64,000 bases of DNA from JARRKC01 sp037388505. Lineage in GTDB: Bacteria; Acidobacteriota; UBA6911; RPQK01; JAPXNP01. Location: contig JARRKC010000044.1 of NCBI GenBank assembly GCA_037388505.1, positions 1 to 64,000 of the forward strand. The letters are read 5' to 3'. Both the position numbers and the translations under genes were made by a program. Under the pieces are notes generated by a model that saw only the letters and a program-made list of their open reading frames with translations, was not told where the DNA came from and made no database searches. Shown here piece after piece: positions 44,279 to 52,662 of the stretch. Position 1 is the stretch's first letter. Each line of letters begins with the position of its first letter.

Positions 44279-45361
44279 CTAGAGGGAGAGTCCGGCAGAG
44301 CGGTAGATCTGCGCGATGTAGCGCATGTCGCGCAGCCCTTCTTCGCCCGGCGTTTTCGGCTGTACTCCGTTCCGGATGCAGTCGGAGAAGTGCTCGGCTT
44401 CGGCCTGGAACTGAGAAGGGTCGCGGGCGGGGTTGGGTTCATCCAGATGCGTCCCGGAAAACTCGCCGCGCAGGTGGAGTCCCTGGTAGTTGAATGCGGG
44501 AGCGGCCTCGAGCCACCCCTTCGATCCGTGAACGCGAAACATCCCCTCCATCGCGCCGCCGTAAGTCGTATTGCAGGCGGCCACGATGCCGGAAGGGAAC
44601 TTCATGGTCCACGAGACGTTCTCTTCCACCTCCTCGAAACGCCCGTCGCGATCGATCGTCGAGGCAAAGGCTCTGATCTCCTCGGGTTCCTCGCCGGTGA
44701 GATAACGACAAGCGTTCAAGGAATAGATTCCAACATCCATCAGTGGGCCGCCGCCGGCCATCTTCTTCTCGAGCCGCCACTGACCCGGACCGATGTCGAA
44801 TCCGAAGGTGCTTTCGATCGCTTGCACTTGACCCAACGCTCCGTCCCGGATCAGCTGGACGGCCTTCAGGTTGGTGGGTTCGTACTGGCAGCGATAGGCG
44901 ATCATCAGTTTTACGTTCGCTTTCTTGCAGGCCTCGATCATGGCTTCGGCGGCGGCGACGCTCGTGCTCATCGGCTTCTCGCAGAGCACGTGTTTTCCAG
45001 CCCGGGCGGAACGAATGGTGTACTCGGCGTGCATGGAGTTGGGCAGCGCTACATAGACGGCGTCCACGCTCTCGTCTCCGGCAATGCGGGCCAAGTCCTC
45101 GTAGCTGTAAATAGAGCTATCCGGCACGCCGTACTCGGCGGCAATCCGCTCGGCTTTGTCACGGTGGCCACTGACGAGCGCCGCGACGCGCGAGTTGGAG
45201 CTGTTGCGCACGGCCGACATGAAGTGGCCGGCAATCCGACCCAGACCAATAATCGCATAGCCGATCTTGCGCCCACCTATCGATGCCGATAGGGAACGAG
45301 TGAACGGAGCGGCCAGGCCGATGGCGCCCAACTTTGCGAAGTCTCTTCGAGTTAGATTCAT
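44279..45361 (-). CDS. Gfo/Idh/MocA-family oxidoreductase, TAT-exported
   Basis: 360 residues. A twin-arginine start (NLTRRDFAKLGAIGLAAPF) implies export already folded with its NADP, as for glucose-fructose oxidoreductase. The dinucleotide fold begins IGYAIIGLGRIAGHF. The EKP block is HVLCEKPMSTSVAAAEAM, and the catalytic region reads GGGPLMDVGIYSLNACRYLTGEEP, with the Asp and Tyr of the family. It oxidises or reduces a sugar using tightly bound nicotinamide. Its location among carbohydrate enzymes fits periplasmic sugar conversion, perhaps making the 3-keto sugars on which DUF1080 proteins act. Confidence 0.92.
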   Translation of the reverse strand: MNLTRRDFAKLGAIGLAAPFTRSLSASIGGRKIGYAIIGLGRIAGHFMSAVRNSSNSRVAALVSGHRDKAERIAAEYGVPDSSIYSYEDLARIAGDESVDAVYVALPNSMHAEYTIRSARAGKHVLCEKPMSTSVAAAEAMIEACKKANVKLMIAYRCQYEPTNLKAVQLIRDGALGQVQAIESTFGFDIGPGQWRLEKKMAGGGPLMDVGIYSLNACRYLTGEEPEEIRAFASTIDRDGRFEEVEENVSWTMKFPSGIVAACNTTYGGAMEGMFRVHGSKGWLEAAPAFNYQGLHLRGEFSGTHLDEPNPARDPSQFQAEAEHFSDCIRNGVQPKTPGEEGLRDMRYIAQIYRSAGLSL

Positions 45362-45545
45362 GAAAACGGACCCTCCCTTTCGATGGACGCGTTGAAACGC
45401 TCAGGCGGTTTGGGTGCTCTTCAATCTGGCGGACCCAAGGATGCAGGCAAGCGGACGCGCCGTTTCAGCTATGATACCGAACTCGACGGTTTCTCTCGCA
45501 CAGACATACATCGTCTGGGCTGGTTACCTGCCGGTAAGTGTGTAT

Positions 45546-45580
45546 TTGCACAATAGGAATGACATCCTATAATACAAGAA
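45546..45580 (+). promoter_or_regulatory. Promoter with embedded operator, leaderless start
   Basis: TTGCAC (45546-45551) and a perfect TATAAT (45568-45573) are 16 bases apart. TATAAT ends 7 bases before the ATG at 45581, so transcription should start at or next to the A of ATG. There is no Shine-Dalgarno sequence. Between the hexamers and into the -10, ATAGGA-ATGACA-TCCTAT (45553-45570) is an exact inverted repeat, a likely repressor site. Confidence 0.65.
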
Positions 45581-46735
45581 ATGATCCCGAGAAGAGCGCG
45601 TGAGCTCATCGCAGAGAGACTGACAGCCAGCCCGGCCGTGGGGTTGATCGGTCCTCGCCAATGCGGCAAGACGACCTTGAGCCGAGACTTTTCCGGTCGA
45701 TACTTCGACTTGGAGCAGGCGCCCGAGCGGCTTCGGCTTGATTTGGATTGGGAGTCGCTCATCGCCGGGACCGAGTTGGTGATCCTTGACGAGGCCCAGT
45801 CATGGCCCGAGCTGTTCCCGCGTCTACGAGGCGCCATTGATGGAGATCGCAAGCGTAACGGCCGCTTCCTTCTTCTCGGGCCGGTCTCGCCCGCGCTCAT
45901 GAGACAGGTGTCCGAATCCCTCGCTGGGCGGCTCTCACTTGTGGAGCTGACGCCGTTTCTTTGGCCCGAGCTGCCGGACGTGTCAGATGGCGATCGCCTC
46001 TGGCTGTGTGGCGGCTATCCGGACGGAGGGATTCAGAGCCCCGAAAAGTTCCCGCAGTGGCAGAAAGACTACCTTGCGCTGCTGACCCAAAGAGACCTGC
46101 CGACATGGGGATTGCCGAGCCGCCCGCAGACCACTCAGCGACTCTTGAGAATGCTGGCCGCAGTCCATGGTGAGGCATGGAACGCCTCGCAGCTGGGCCA
46201 GAGCCTGGGGTTGGACTACAAGACCGTCAACAGCTACGTCGATTACCTGGAGGGAGCCTTCCTGATTCGGCGGCTGCCTCCCTATCGGGCAAACATTCGC
46301 AAACGCCTGATCAGAAGCCCCAAGATCTACTGGCGGGACTCCGGGTTGCTCCATGCCGTCATGAACATCGCCGACAAGGAGACGATGCTGGTCCAGCCGT
46401 GGGTCGGAAGGAGCTGGGAGGGCTTCGTCATCGAGCAGATCTTGGGCGTCGCTGCGGCGTCGGGCGTGCACTCTGATGCTTACTGGTTTCGGACCAGCGA
46501 CCAGTACGAACTCGATTTGGTCTTGGACGTCGAAGGCGAACTGTGGGCCATCGAGGTCAAGTTGACCACCTATCCCGGCGCCGCGGACATGGACCGGCTG
46601 AACAAAACGGCCGACATGATCGGCGCGTCTCGACGATTCCTGGTCACGAAGACCACCACCGTGGCCGGAAACGATCGGCGAGCATCGTGCAACCTGGCCT
46701 GGTTGCTGGACTTGATCGAAGGCCTGCGGCATTAG
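45581..46735 (+). CDS. AAA_14/DUF4143-family ATPase
   Basis: 384 residues. The N-terminal AAA domain has Walker A GPRQCGKTT (about 24-32) and Walker B LVILDEAQSW. A winged-helix region follows (NASQLGQSLGLDYKTVNSYVDYLEGAFLI). The C-terminal DUF4143 half contains QYELDLVLDVEGELWAIEVKLT, a PD-(D/E)xK nuclease-like core with its E-x-K. The family is widespread, often horizontally moved and of poorly known function. Restriction-like or toxin-like roles have been proposed. It appears to be translated from a leaderless mRNA. Nearby lies a VapBC-like pair, which fits a small island of mobile stress genes. Confidence 0.93.
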   Translation: MIPRRARELIAERLTASPAVGLIGPRQCGKTTLSRDFSGRYFDLEQAPERLRLDLDWESLIAGTELVILDEAQSWPELFPRLRGAIDGDRKRNGRFLLLGPVSPALMRQVSESLAGRLSLVELTPFLWPELPDVSDGDRLWLCGGYPDGGIQSPEKFPQWQKDYLALLTQRDLPTWGLPSRPQTTQRLLRMLAAVHGEAWNASQLGQSLGLDYKTVNSYVDYLEGAFLIRRLPPYRANIRKRLIRSPKIYWRDSGLLHAVMNIADKETMLVQPWVGRSWEGFVIEQILGVAAASGVHSDAYWFRTSDQYELDLVLDVEGELWAIEVKLTTYPGAADMDRLNKTADMIGASRRFLVTKTTTVAGNDRRASCNLAWLLDLIEGLRH

Positions 46736-46806
46736 CCCGGATTCCTCACTCGAATCCTACTGCAGCGTCGGATAGGCAGGCGTCTTCGGCGCTGTTGTGC
46801 ATCGGC

Positions 46807-47583
46807 CTACTTCTTCGCGAACAGGTTGATGCGCCTGAAGGTCTCGAAGCACCGACCGTCATCCCGGCGGGTCTCGTCGATCATCTCCTCGACGACATGG
46901 TCCCTGAAGTCTGCTTTGCGGGATTCGGGCAGAAATGACAGGAACGGCACGAGGCTCGGCTGATCGATCCAGGCAACCAGCGCCTCGACAGTCGGGAAGA
47001 ACCGATCTGCGTTTTCGCCCCACACCCGGCATTCTCTCAATTCACCCTCCCCGACCAGACGCGAGTATTCTTCGATGGACGGCATGTACCAGGGCCAGGA
47101 GAAATCTGCAAAACAAGATCTGAACGGTTCCGACTGCATGGCGTTGCGCACGACTTTGAAGAAGTGCGCACAGTTCCCGTCACCGGCAAAGTTGAACCTG
47201 AGCACTCCATCATTCCTGAGAGCCCTGTGAGCGTTTTTCAGGAGGAGTCGATGATCCTTCACCCAATGCAGCGTGGCGTTCGAGTAAACGACATCGAACT
47301 CGTCGACGAACTCCAGGGCGTTGATATCCATCAGGATGAATCGCAGGTTGTCGGTCTCCTTGGGTTTGGCGACCTCGATCATCCCCCGGGAGGCATCGAT
47401 GCCGACGACGCGACCGCCGGATACGAGCTCGGCCATCCTCGCCGTATTCGCTCCGTCACCGCAACCCAAATCGAGAATGTGCTCGTCGCCCTTCAGGGAC
47501 AGTTCAGAAATGAGTCTGGCACCCCATTCCCGCTGATGGGCGGACGCCTTTTCATACTTCCTGCCGTCGAACTCATGGACCAT
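46807..47583 (-). CDS. Class I SAM methyltransferase, trans-aconitate methyltransferase-like
   Basis: 258 residues. The SAM loop is HILDLGCGDGANTARMAELV (about 36-55), then VVGIDASRGMIEVAK. The region FDVVYSNATLHWVKDHRLLLKNAHRALRNDGVLRFNFAG is characteristic of Tam-like trans-aconitate 2-methyltransferases. The C-terminal half lacks a second known domain, and the substrate is uncertain. It converges with the DUF4143 gene and stands alone on this strand. Confidence 0.87.
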   Translation of the reverse strand: MVHEFDGRKYEKASAHQREWGARLISELSLKGDEHILDLGCGDGANTARMAELVSGGRVVGIDASRGMIEVAKPKETDNLRFILMDINALEFVDEFDVVYSNATLHWVKDHRLLLKNAHRALRNDGVLRFNFAGDGNCAHFFKVVRNAMQSEPFRSCFADFSWPWYMPSIEEYSRLVGEGELRECRVWGENADRFFPTVEALVAWIDQPSLVPFLSFLPESRKADFRDHVVEEMIDETRRDDGRCFETFRRINLFAKK

Positions 47584-47681
47584 TCGTGTTTGTCCTCCAA
47601 TCTCACAAGGGAACTATAAGACACTCGATCCAGTCCGTGAACCCTTCGAGCTCAGCCTGACCCGCAATGATTCGATTCATG

Positions 47682-48065
47682 TTACGTGCGTGTCACCAAT
47701 TTCAGTCCGGCATGGGCCGCAAAATGGCGGAAGTCGGAGTCCCGGGTGATGAGAGGCACCCCGTAGTCGAGGCAGGACTGGGCGATCAGCGTATCGGCAA
47801 GCCGGGCCCTCAGCTTCTTCGAGAGGATTCTGCGGCGGGTACCGGCGGCCCTTTCCCAAAGACCCGTGTCGGCCTCCAGGACCGGAATCTCGCGCACAAG
47901 CTTCGCGACCGATCGCTCCAGTCCGGGTAGACTCAGGAGTTCGGTCAGCACAACCGGTGGAAGAAAGGCTTGTTGCAGCCTGAAGGCCTCATCGACCAAC
48001 TCGACGTCGGCTCCCCCGTCTCCCCTGAGATAGGCGATCAGCGAACTCGTATCGATGGCGATCAC
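47682..48065 (-). CDS. vapC: PIN-domain toxin, VapC-like
   Basis: 127 residues from a GTG that overlaps the antitoxin stop (GTGA, 48062-48065). The PIN acidic triad is intact: Asp5 in AIDTSSLI, Glu42 in VLTELL, Asp91 in LADTLIAQ, with Asp109/Asp111 in TRDSDF. VapC toxins are Mg-dependent endoribonucleases that cut tRNA or rRNA when freed from the antitoxin. The overlap makes translation of the toxin depend on that of the antitoxin. Confidence 0.9.
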   Translation of the reverse strand: MIAIDTSSLIAYLRGDGGADVELVDEAFRLQQAFLPPVVLTELLSLPGLERSVAKLVREIPVLEADTGLWERAAGTRRRILSKKLRARLADTLIAQSCLDYGVPLITRDSDFRHFAAHAGLKLVTRT

Positions 48066-48268
48066 GGCCGGTCCTCGCGGAGAGCGTTGATGTCGACGTC
48101 GAGCTTCACCTTGCCGCGGAGTCCCCGAAGACGTCGAAACGTCTCCCCGGCGGCCACCAGCCTGAGCCCCTGGCGCACTGTCGCGGAGATACCCTGGCCG
48201 GTCTGTTTCCTGGCATTCCGCAGCAACTCCTCCGGCACATGAACCGTGATCTTCTTCTCGGCGCCCAT
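48062..48268 (-). CDS. vapB: VapB-like antitoxin
   Basis: 68 residues. The N-terminal 45 residues (KKITVHVPEELLRNARKQ, then GISATVRQGLRLVAAGE) form a ribbon-helix-helix DNA-binding fold. The tail (LRGKVKLDVDINALRED) is the flexible part that would wrap the toxin. It is expected to repress its own promoter together with the toxin. It directly precedes and overlaps the PIN gene. Confidence 0.88.
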   Translation of the reverse strand: MGAEKKITVHVPEELLRNARKQTGQGISATVRQGLRLVAAGETFRRLRGLRGKVKLDVDINALREDRP

Positions 48269-48520
48269 GCTTAAATGGTGCCATAGTCAATGCTGTAATG
48301 CAATATGGTAGTGAATTCGCACTACGGACGCCAAGGGCTCCGGAACAAGGCGGTCCCTGGCGCGCTCTGCGCCTCCGCTTGAGATCGGGTTGCCGAGGTT
48401 GTGCGCTGCCGGCACTGGCGGCGCGATTCATTCTCGACCGGTGACCGATCTCGGGTTGAGACTTACAGCGCGGCGCGGGTTAGAATCGGGACGAACGTGG
48501 GGCCGGCGCAGGAAGAGGAC
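48269..48520. other. Divergent promoter region, VapBC / sugar ABC importer
   Basis: About 250 bases with no protein-like frame. The first 50 bases are AT-richer (CAATGCTGTAATGCAATATGG) and contain a CCATA/TATGG inverted pair on the minus strand, a possible VapBC operator. The side facing the importer shows only the ribosome-binding site GGAAGAGG before 48521. Confidence 0.35.
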
Positions 48521-50083
48521 ATGATCCGGGTGGCTCGAGTCCAGACAGCGGATAGCCCCAATCAACCGATGGATACTTCGGAGAGCAGCGCACCGATTCT
48601 GCAGATGAGGGGAATGTGTAAGCGCTTCCCCGGCGTCGACGCGCTGCGGGACGTCGATCTGGATCTTTACGCCGGAGAGTGCCTGGCCGTCTGTGGGGAG
48701 AACGGCGCCGGCAAGAGCACGCTGATCAAGCTCCTCGGAGGAGCTTTCCATGCCGATGCCGGGGAGATTCGGCTCTTCGGCGCTCCCGTTCAGATCCGAT
48801 CCCCAGCCGCCGCCCAACGCATGGGCATCTCCATCATCTACCAGGAATTCAATCTCATCCCCGAGCTGACGGCACGAGAAAACATTTTCCTCGGTCGGGA
48901 GGTGGGCCGCTTCGGATTCCCGGATCGCCGCAGGGAGTCCGCCACGGCGTGGTCCCTCTTCGAACGGATTGGCGTGGCGATCGATCCCGAGAGTCGCTGC
49001 TCGGAGCTGAACGTCGCCGAGCAGCAGGCCGTTGAAATCGCGAAGGCGCTCAGCTGGGATGCGCGGGTCATCGTCATGGATGAACCGTCCGCCACCTTGA
49101 CCGAGCCCGAAACCCGGCGTCTGTTCCAGGTCATTCGCGACCTCAAAGCCGACGGCATCGGTCTCATCTTCATCAGCCATCGCCTCGACGAGATCTTCGA
49201 GGTCGCAGAGCGGGTGCTGGTGCTTCGTGACGGACGCCTCGTTTCGCAGCACCGCACACACGAGGTGTGTCGCGAGGAGTTGATCAACCGGATGGTCGGC
49301 CGATCGCTCGACAGCGAGTTCCCTCGCCGCAGCGTCCAACCCGGAAGGGAAGTTCTTCGTGTTGAGAACTTGCGGCGGGGACGTTCGGTCCGAGGCGTCA
49401 ACTTTGGCGTCCGCGCCGGGGAGGTGTTGGGCCTGGCCGGGCTGGTCGGGGCGGGAAGAACCGATACCGTGCGGCTTATTTTCGGAGCCGACCGCCTCGA
49501 ATGCGGGACTATCTTCATCGATGGAAGTCGCCGCCGGATCGGGAGCCCCCAGGATGCCATCCGTAACGGAATCTGCCTGCTGACCGAGGACCGCAAGGCA
49601 CAGGGGTTGGTGCTCGACCACTCGGCCCGCGAGAACTTCGGACTCCCGAACCTCGATCAGTTTTCGTCCCACCTGTTCATCGATCACGAAAAGGAGAAGA
49701 ATTCCTTTGAGCATTATGTCCGGGCCATGAGAATCCAACTTCACAGCTTCGATCAGCCGGCGCGCACCCTGTCCGGCGGCAATCAGCAGAAGGTCGTCCT
49801 GGCCAAGTGGCTGGCGCGGAATTCTCGTATCGTCATCTTCGACGAGCCGACGCGGGGGATCGATGTCGGAGCGAAGTATGAGATCTACCAACTGATCAAC
49901 GATCTGGCCTCGCAGGGCAAGGCCGTCATCATGATCAGCAGCGAGCTGCCCGAGATCCTGGGAATGAGCAATCGAGTCATTGTCATGCACGAGGGCGAAG
50001 TGAAGGCGGAGATCAACGACGTCGGCGGAACCGGCCAGGAGGAACTCCTAGCAATGATGGTCGCGAGTGGAACGGGAGTATGA
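48521..50083 (+). CDS. Sugar ABC importer ATPase (RbsA/MglA type, two NBDs)
   Basis: 520 residues from the ATG at 48521 (GGAAGAGG upstream). There are two fused nucleotide-binding domains. The first has Walker A GENGAGKST, signature LNVAEQQAVEIAKAL and Walker B VIVMDEPSATLT. The second begins VLRVENLRRGRSVRGV and has a degenerate Walker A (GLVGAGRTD), signature LSGGNQQKVVLAKWL and IVIFDEPTRGIDVGAKYEIY. This is the standard layout of the CUT2 class for ribose, galactose, xylose and similar sugars. The operon continues with permease and binding protein. Which sugar is carried is unknown. Confidence 0.95.
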   Translation: MIRVARVQTADSPNQPMDTSESSAPILQMRGMCKRFPGVDALRDVDLDLYAGECLAVCGENGAGKSTLIKLLGGAFHADAGEIRLFGAPVQIRSPAAAQRMGISIIYQEFNLIPELTARENIFLGREVGRFGFPDRRRESATAWSLFERIGVAIDPESRCSELNVAEQQAVEIAKALSWDARVIVMDEPSATLTEPETRRLFQVIRDLKADGIGLIFISHRLDEIFEVAERVLVLRDGRLVSQHRTHEVCREELINRMVGRSLDSEFPRRSVQPGREVLRVENLRRGRSVRGVNFGVRAGEVLGLAGLVGAGRTDTVRLIFGADRLECGTIFIDGSRRRIGSPQDAIRNGICLLTEDRKAQGLVLDHSARENFGLPNLDQFSSHLFIDHEKEKNSFEHYVRAMRIQLHSFDQPARTLSGGNQQKVVLAKWLARNSRIVIFDEPTRGIDVGAKYEIYQLINDLASQGKAVIMISSELPEILGMSNRVIVMHEGEVKAEINDVGGTGQEELLAMMVASGTGV

Positions 50084-50148
50084 CAATGGGACCGACTGAA
50101 CGACTTCCCGAGAGATTGGACTCCGCCGTTTTCGCAAACCATGGTTAA
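50080..50148 (+). other. Small bridging ORF between importer ATPase and permease
   Basis: A 22-codon frame (MTMGPTERLPERLDSAVFAN and two more residues) whose ATG overlaps the ATPase stop (ATGA at 50080-50083) and whose TAA overlaps the permease start by 8 bases. The permease ATG itself has no Shine-Dalgarno sequence. The layout suggests translational coupling through a short bridging frame, not a functional peptide. Confidence 0.4.
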
Positions 50149-51502
50149 GACCCGAATCCAATTGAAGAAGCTACTGAGCGACTACGGGATGCTGGCGATC
50201 CTGCTTCTTCTGTGTCTCTTCTTCAGCCTTCTGACACTCAAGCAGCAGCAGCCTCAAGGGCAGTCCGCGGCGAAACAGTTGGCCAATGCTGTGGCGCAGA
50301 AGGCCTCGCCGGGCGAACGAGTCCTGGTGGTGGCCGGTACCCAGAAGGCTTCCCAGGACACGGCACGGATGGTCGCTGAGATGCTGGGACGGAGGTCCTT
50401 CAGCCGGGTGATGGAAGTTCGTGGGACACCCCGCGATCTGCGGCTCGCCCTGGATCGACTCCGCGACGAGAGCGAACGTCCTGCTGCGATCGCCGTGACG
50501 TCCGAGGCGGTCGAGTGGCGGGTGTGGGAAATCCTTCCGGAAGCGTACCCGGAATTTGGTCAGGTCACGCTCGTCACACCCGAAACCTACTACTGGCCGG
50601 ATTTCCTGAAGCTTTCGAATCTGTTGGCCGTGGTGGATCGAATCGTGGTGATCGCCATCATCGCAATTGGCATGACGATGGTCATCATCACGGCAGGAAT
50701 CGACCTCTCGGTCGGGAGTCTGATCGCCCTGGCCGGTGTCATCAGCACACTCGTCATGAAACAGCTGGGCGGACTGGGTGCGCCGGCGTGGACTGTGGCG
50801 GCCGGCTTTCTGATCGGCATTGTGAGCTGCGGCCTTCTGGGTGCGTTCGGCGGATTCCTGGTCGCGCGCTTCAAGGTCGCCCCTTTCATCACCACCCTGG
50901 CACTGATGATGGTCGCAAGAGGATTGGCGTTCTCCATTACCGGAGGTTTCTCGATCTACCAGGTGCCGGATGCCCTCACCTGGCTGGGCCAGGGTCGAAG
51001 CCTGGGAATCCCCAATACGGTGATCCTGCTTGCCGTGCTCTACGCGGGCGCCCACATCTTCATGTCGCGCACCACGCTGGGCCGCTACATCTACGCTGTC
51101 GGTGGGAATGAGGAAGCGGCCAGACTCTCGGGAGTGCCCGTAGCCGGGGTCATCGTGTTCGTCTACATCGTCAGCGCCGTTGCCGCCGGTGTGGGAGGCT
51201 GCATCCAGGCCTCCCAGCTCAACGCGGGTACTCCCAACGCCGGGCTCATGTACGAGTTGTATGTCATTGCCGCGGTCGTCGTCGGAGGGACCAGTCTCTC
51301 CGGCGGATCCGGGACGATCCTGGGCACGTTGATCGGGGCGTTTATCATTTCAGTGGTGCAAAACGGGATGAACCTCCTGGGCATCGAAAGTTACACCCAG
51401 AACGTCGTGCTGGGCCTGGTCATCCTCGGAGCCGTACTGCTGGACAGGCTCCGCGGCGGAGCTTCGTTGGCCTTCCTGACCGGCAGAGGCTCCGCTGACT
51501 GA
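50141..51502 (+). CDS. Sugar ABC importer permease (RbsC type) with inserted periplasmic domain
   Basis: 453 residues, about 130 more than a normal RbsC. The first helix (GMLAILLLLCLFFSLLTL, about 15-32) is followed by a soluble region of about 115 residues (KQQQPQGQSAAKQLANAVAQ...TPETYYWPDFLKLSNLLAVV) before the regular permease resumes at VVIAIIAIGMTMVIITAGIDLSVGS. The insert has a strand-helix pattern (GERVLVVAGTQKASQDTARM, then ERPAAIAVTSEA) like half of a periplasmic binding domain. The rest is canonical, ending with the GGTSLSGGSGTILGTLIGA loop. The start lacks a ribosome-binding site. Confidence 0.93.
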   Translation: MVKTRIQLKKLLSDYGMLAILLLLCLFFSLLTLKQQQPQGQSAAKQLANAVAQKASPGERVLVVAGTQKASQDTARMVAEMLGRRSFSRVMEVRGTPRDLRLALDRLRDESERPAAIAVTSEAVEWRVWEILPEAYPEFGQVTLVTPETYYWPDFLKLSNLLAVVDRIVVIAIIAIGMTMVIITAGIDLSVGSLIALAGVISTLVMKQLGGLGAPAWTVAAGFLIGIVSCGLLGAFGGFLVARFKVAPFITTLALMMVARGLAFSITGGFSIYQVPDALTWLGQGRSLGIPNTVILLAVLYAGAHIFMSRTTLGRYIYAVGGNEEAARLSGVPVAGVIVFVYIVSAVAAGVGGCIQASQLNAGTPNAGLMYELYVIAAVVVGGTSLSGGSGTILGTLIGAFIISVVQNGMNLLGIESYTQNVVLGLVILGAVLLDRLRGGASLAFLTGRGSAD

Positions 51503-51537
51503 GTGGGCTGCGAGGAAACGTACTGAAGGAGTTTTCG

Positions 51538-52515
51538 ATGTTTCGATTGAACATGGGAAAAAGTCTTGTCTATTGGGTTCTTGCGGGGGCGTTCGCTCTG
51601 ACGCTCGTCGGTTGCGGGGGCAATCGGCTCGAACAGCCATCCAGGGGTCGAATCGGCATGACCTGCATGGATCTGACCAATCCGTACTTCAAGCTCATCG
51701 CCAACGTGATGCAGAAAGAGGCGGCCAGGCACGGATACGAATTGGTCGCTCTGGACGGGAACAATGATGCGGCCAAGCAAAACAATCAGATGTCGGACTT
51801 CGTCGCCCAGAAATATTCGGCCATCTTTCTCAACCCTGCCGATTCGAGAGCCGCGGGAGAGGGCGTCAAGAAGGCCCATGCCGCCGGAATACCGGTCTTT
51901 ACGTTTGACGTTCAAGTCGCGGACGAAGAGGCCAAAGCTCTGGTGGTTTCTCATATCGGTAGCGACAACTATCAGGGAGGTCGGTTGGCCGCCGAAAGCA
52001 TGATGGAGGTGACCGCTGACCGCGGCAAGATCGCCATCATTTCCTACCCCGAGATCTCGTCCTGCATCTTCCGCGTTCAGGGATTCAGAGACTACCTCAA
52101 AGAACACCACAGTCAGCTGGACATCGTCACCGAATTGTCGGGCAAGGGAAATCGCAACGACGGTTACGCTACTGCCACCGATGTCCTGCAGGCCCATCCG
52201 GATATCGTCGCCATCTTTGGGGTGAACGACCCCTCCGCGCTCGGAGCCTATGCTGCCGTTGTCAAAGCCGGCCGGGAGGACGACATCACCGTGATTGGCT
52301 TCGATGCCTCACCCGCCGGCAAGCAGGCCGTCTTCGAGAAGAAGCTCTACGACACCCCCCAGCAGTTTCCGAGAAAAATGGCCGTCGGGACGGTCGATGC
52401 TTTTATGAAGTACCTGGAAGGCGATGCCCTTCCGAAGACGACCCTGATTCCTTGTGCGCACTACCGATATGCCGACTCGGTCAACGACGAGTCCAGGATC
52501 AAGGAGCAGTGGTAG
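51538..52515 (+). CDS. Sugar ABC importer substrate-binding lipoprotein (RbsB type)
   Basis: 325 residues with AAGGAG 6 bases before the ATG. The lipoprotein signal ends VGCGG. The mature protein is a type I periplasmic binding protein: RIGMTCMDLTNPYFKLIANVMQKEA, ALDGNNDAAKQNNQMSDFVAQKYSAIFLNPADS, GIPVFTFDVQV, VSHIGSDNYQGGRLAAE and IFGVNDPSALGAYAAVVKAG. These strands contact the sugar in ribose-binding proteins. It is the last gene of the importer, followed by a strong hairpin. Confidence 0.95.
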   Translation: MFRLNMGKSLVYWVLAGAFALTLVGCGGNRLEQPSRGRIGMTCMDLTNPYFKLIANVMQKEAARHGYELVALDGNNDAAKQNNQMSDFVAQKYSAIFLNPADSRAAGEGVKKAHAAGIPVFTFDVQVADEEAKALVVSHIGSDNYQGGRLAAESMMEVTADRGKIAIISYPEISSCIFRVQGFRDYLKEHHSQLDIVTELSGKGNRNDGYATATDVLQAHPDIVAIFGVNDPSALGAYAAVVKAGREDDITVIGFDASPAGKQAVFEKKLYDTPQQFPRKMAVGTVDAFMKYLEGDALPKTTLIPCAHYRYADSVNDESRIKEQW

Positions 52516-52601
52516 AGGCTGCGCAGGCCCGCAGCGTCCAAGGGACCAATCCCCAAGGCCGACGGTGCCCGTGGACGCGGACGGATCATTGAAAGTTCGG
52601 A

Positions 52602-52644
52602 CCTGGGGCCGGTGAGGGGAGTTCCCCGCACTTGCGGCCCCAGG
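52602..52644 (+). terminator. Long GC hairpin ending the ABC importer operon
   Basis: CCTGGGGCCG (52602-52611) pairs perfectly with CGGCCCCAGG (52635-52644). Inside, GGGG-AGTT-CCCC extends the stem. It lies between converging genes. Confidence 0.7.
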
Positions 52645-52662
52645 CGGCTCCGTCTCTCCCCG

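Noticed and set aside
44258..45292. 344-codon open frame antisense to the Gfo/Idh gene
   Set aside because: The minus-strand frame has a full Gfo/Idh domain and TAT signal, and the plus-strand frame is its shadow.
48428..49990. 520-codon open frame antisense to the importer ATPase
   Set aside because: It is a mirror of a high-GC gene with intact Walker motifs on the other strand. The antisense translation has no domain-like pattern and no ribosome-binding site.
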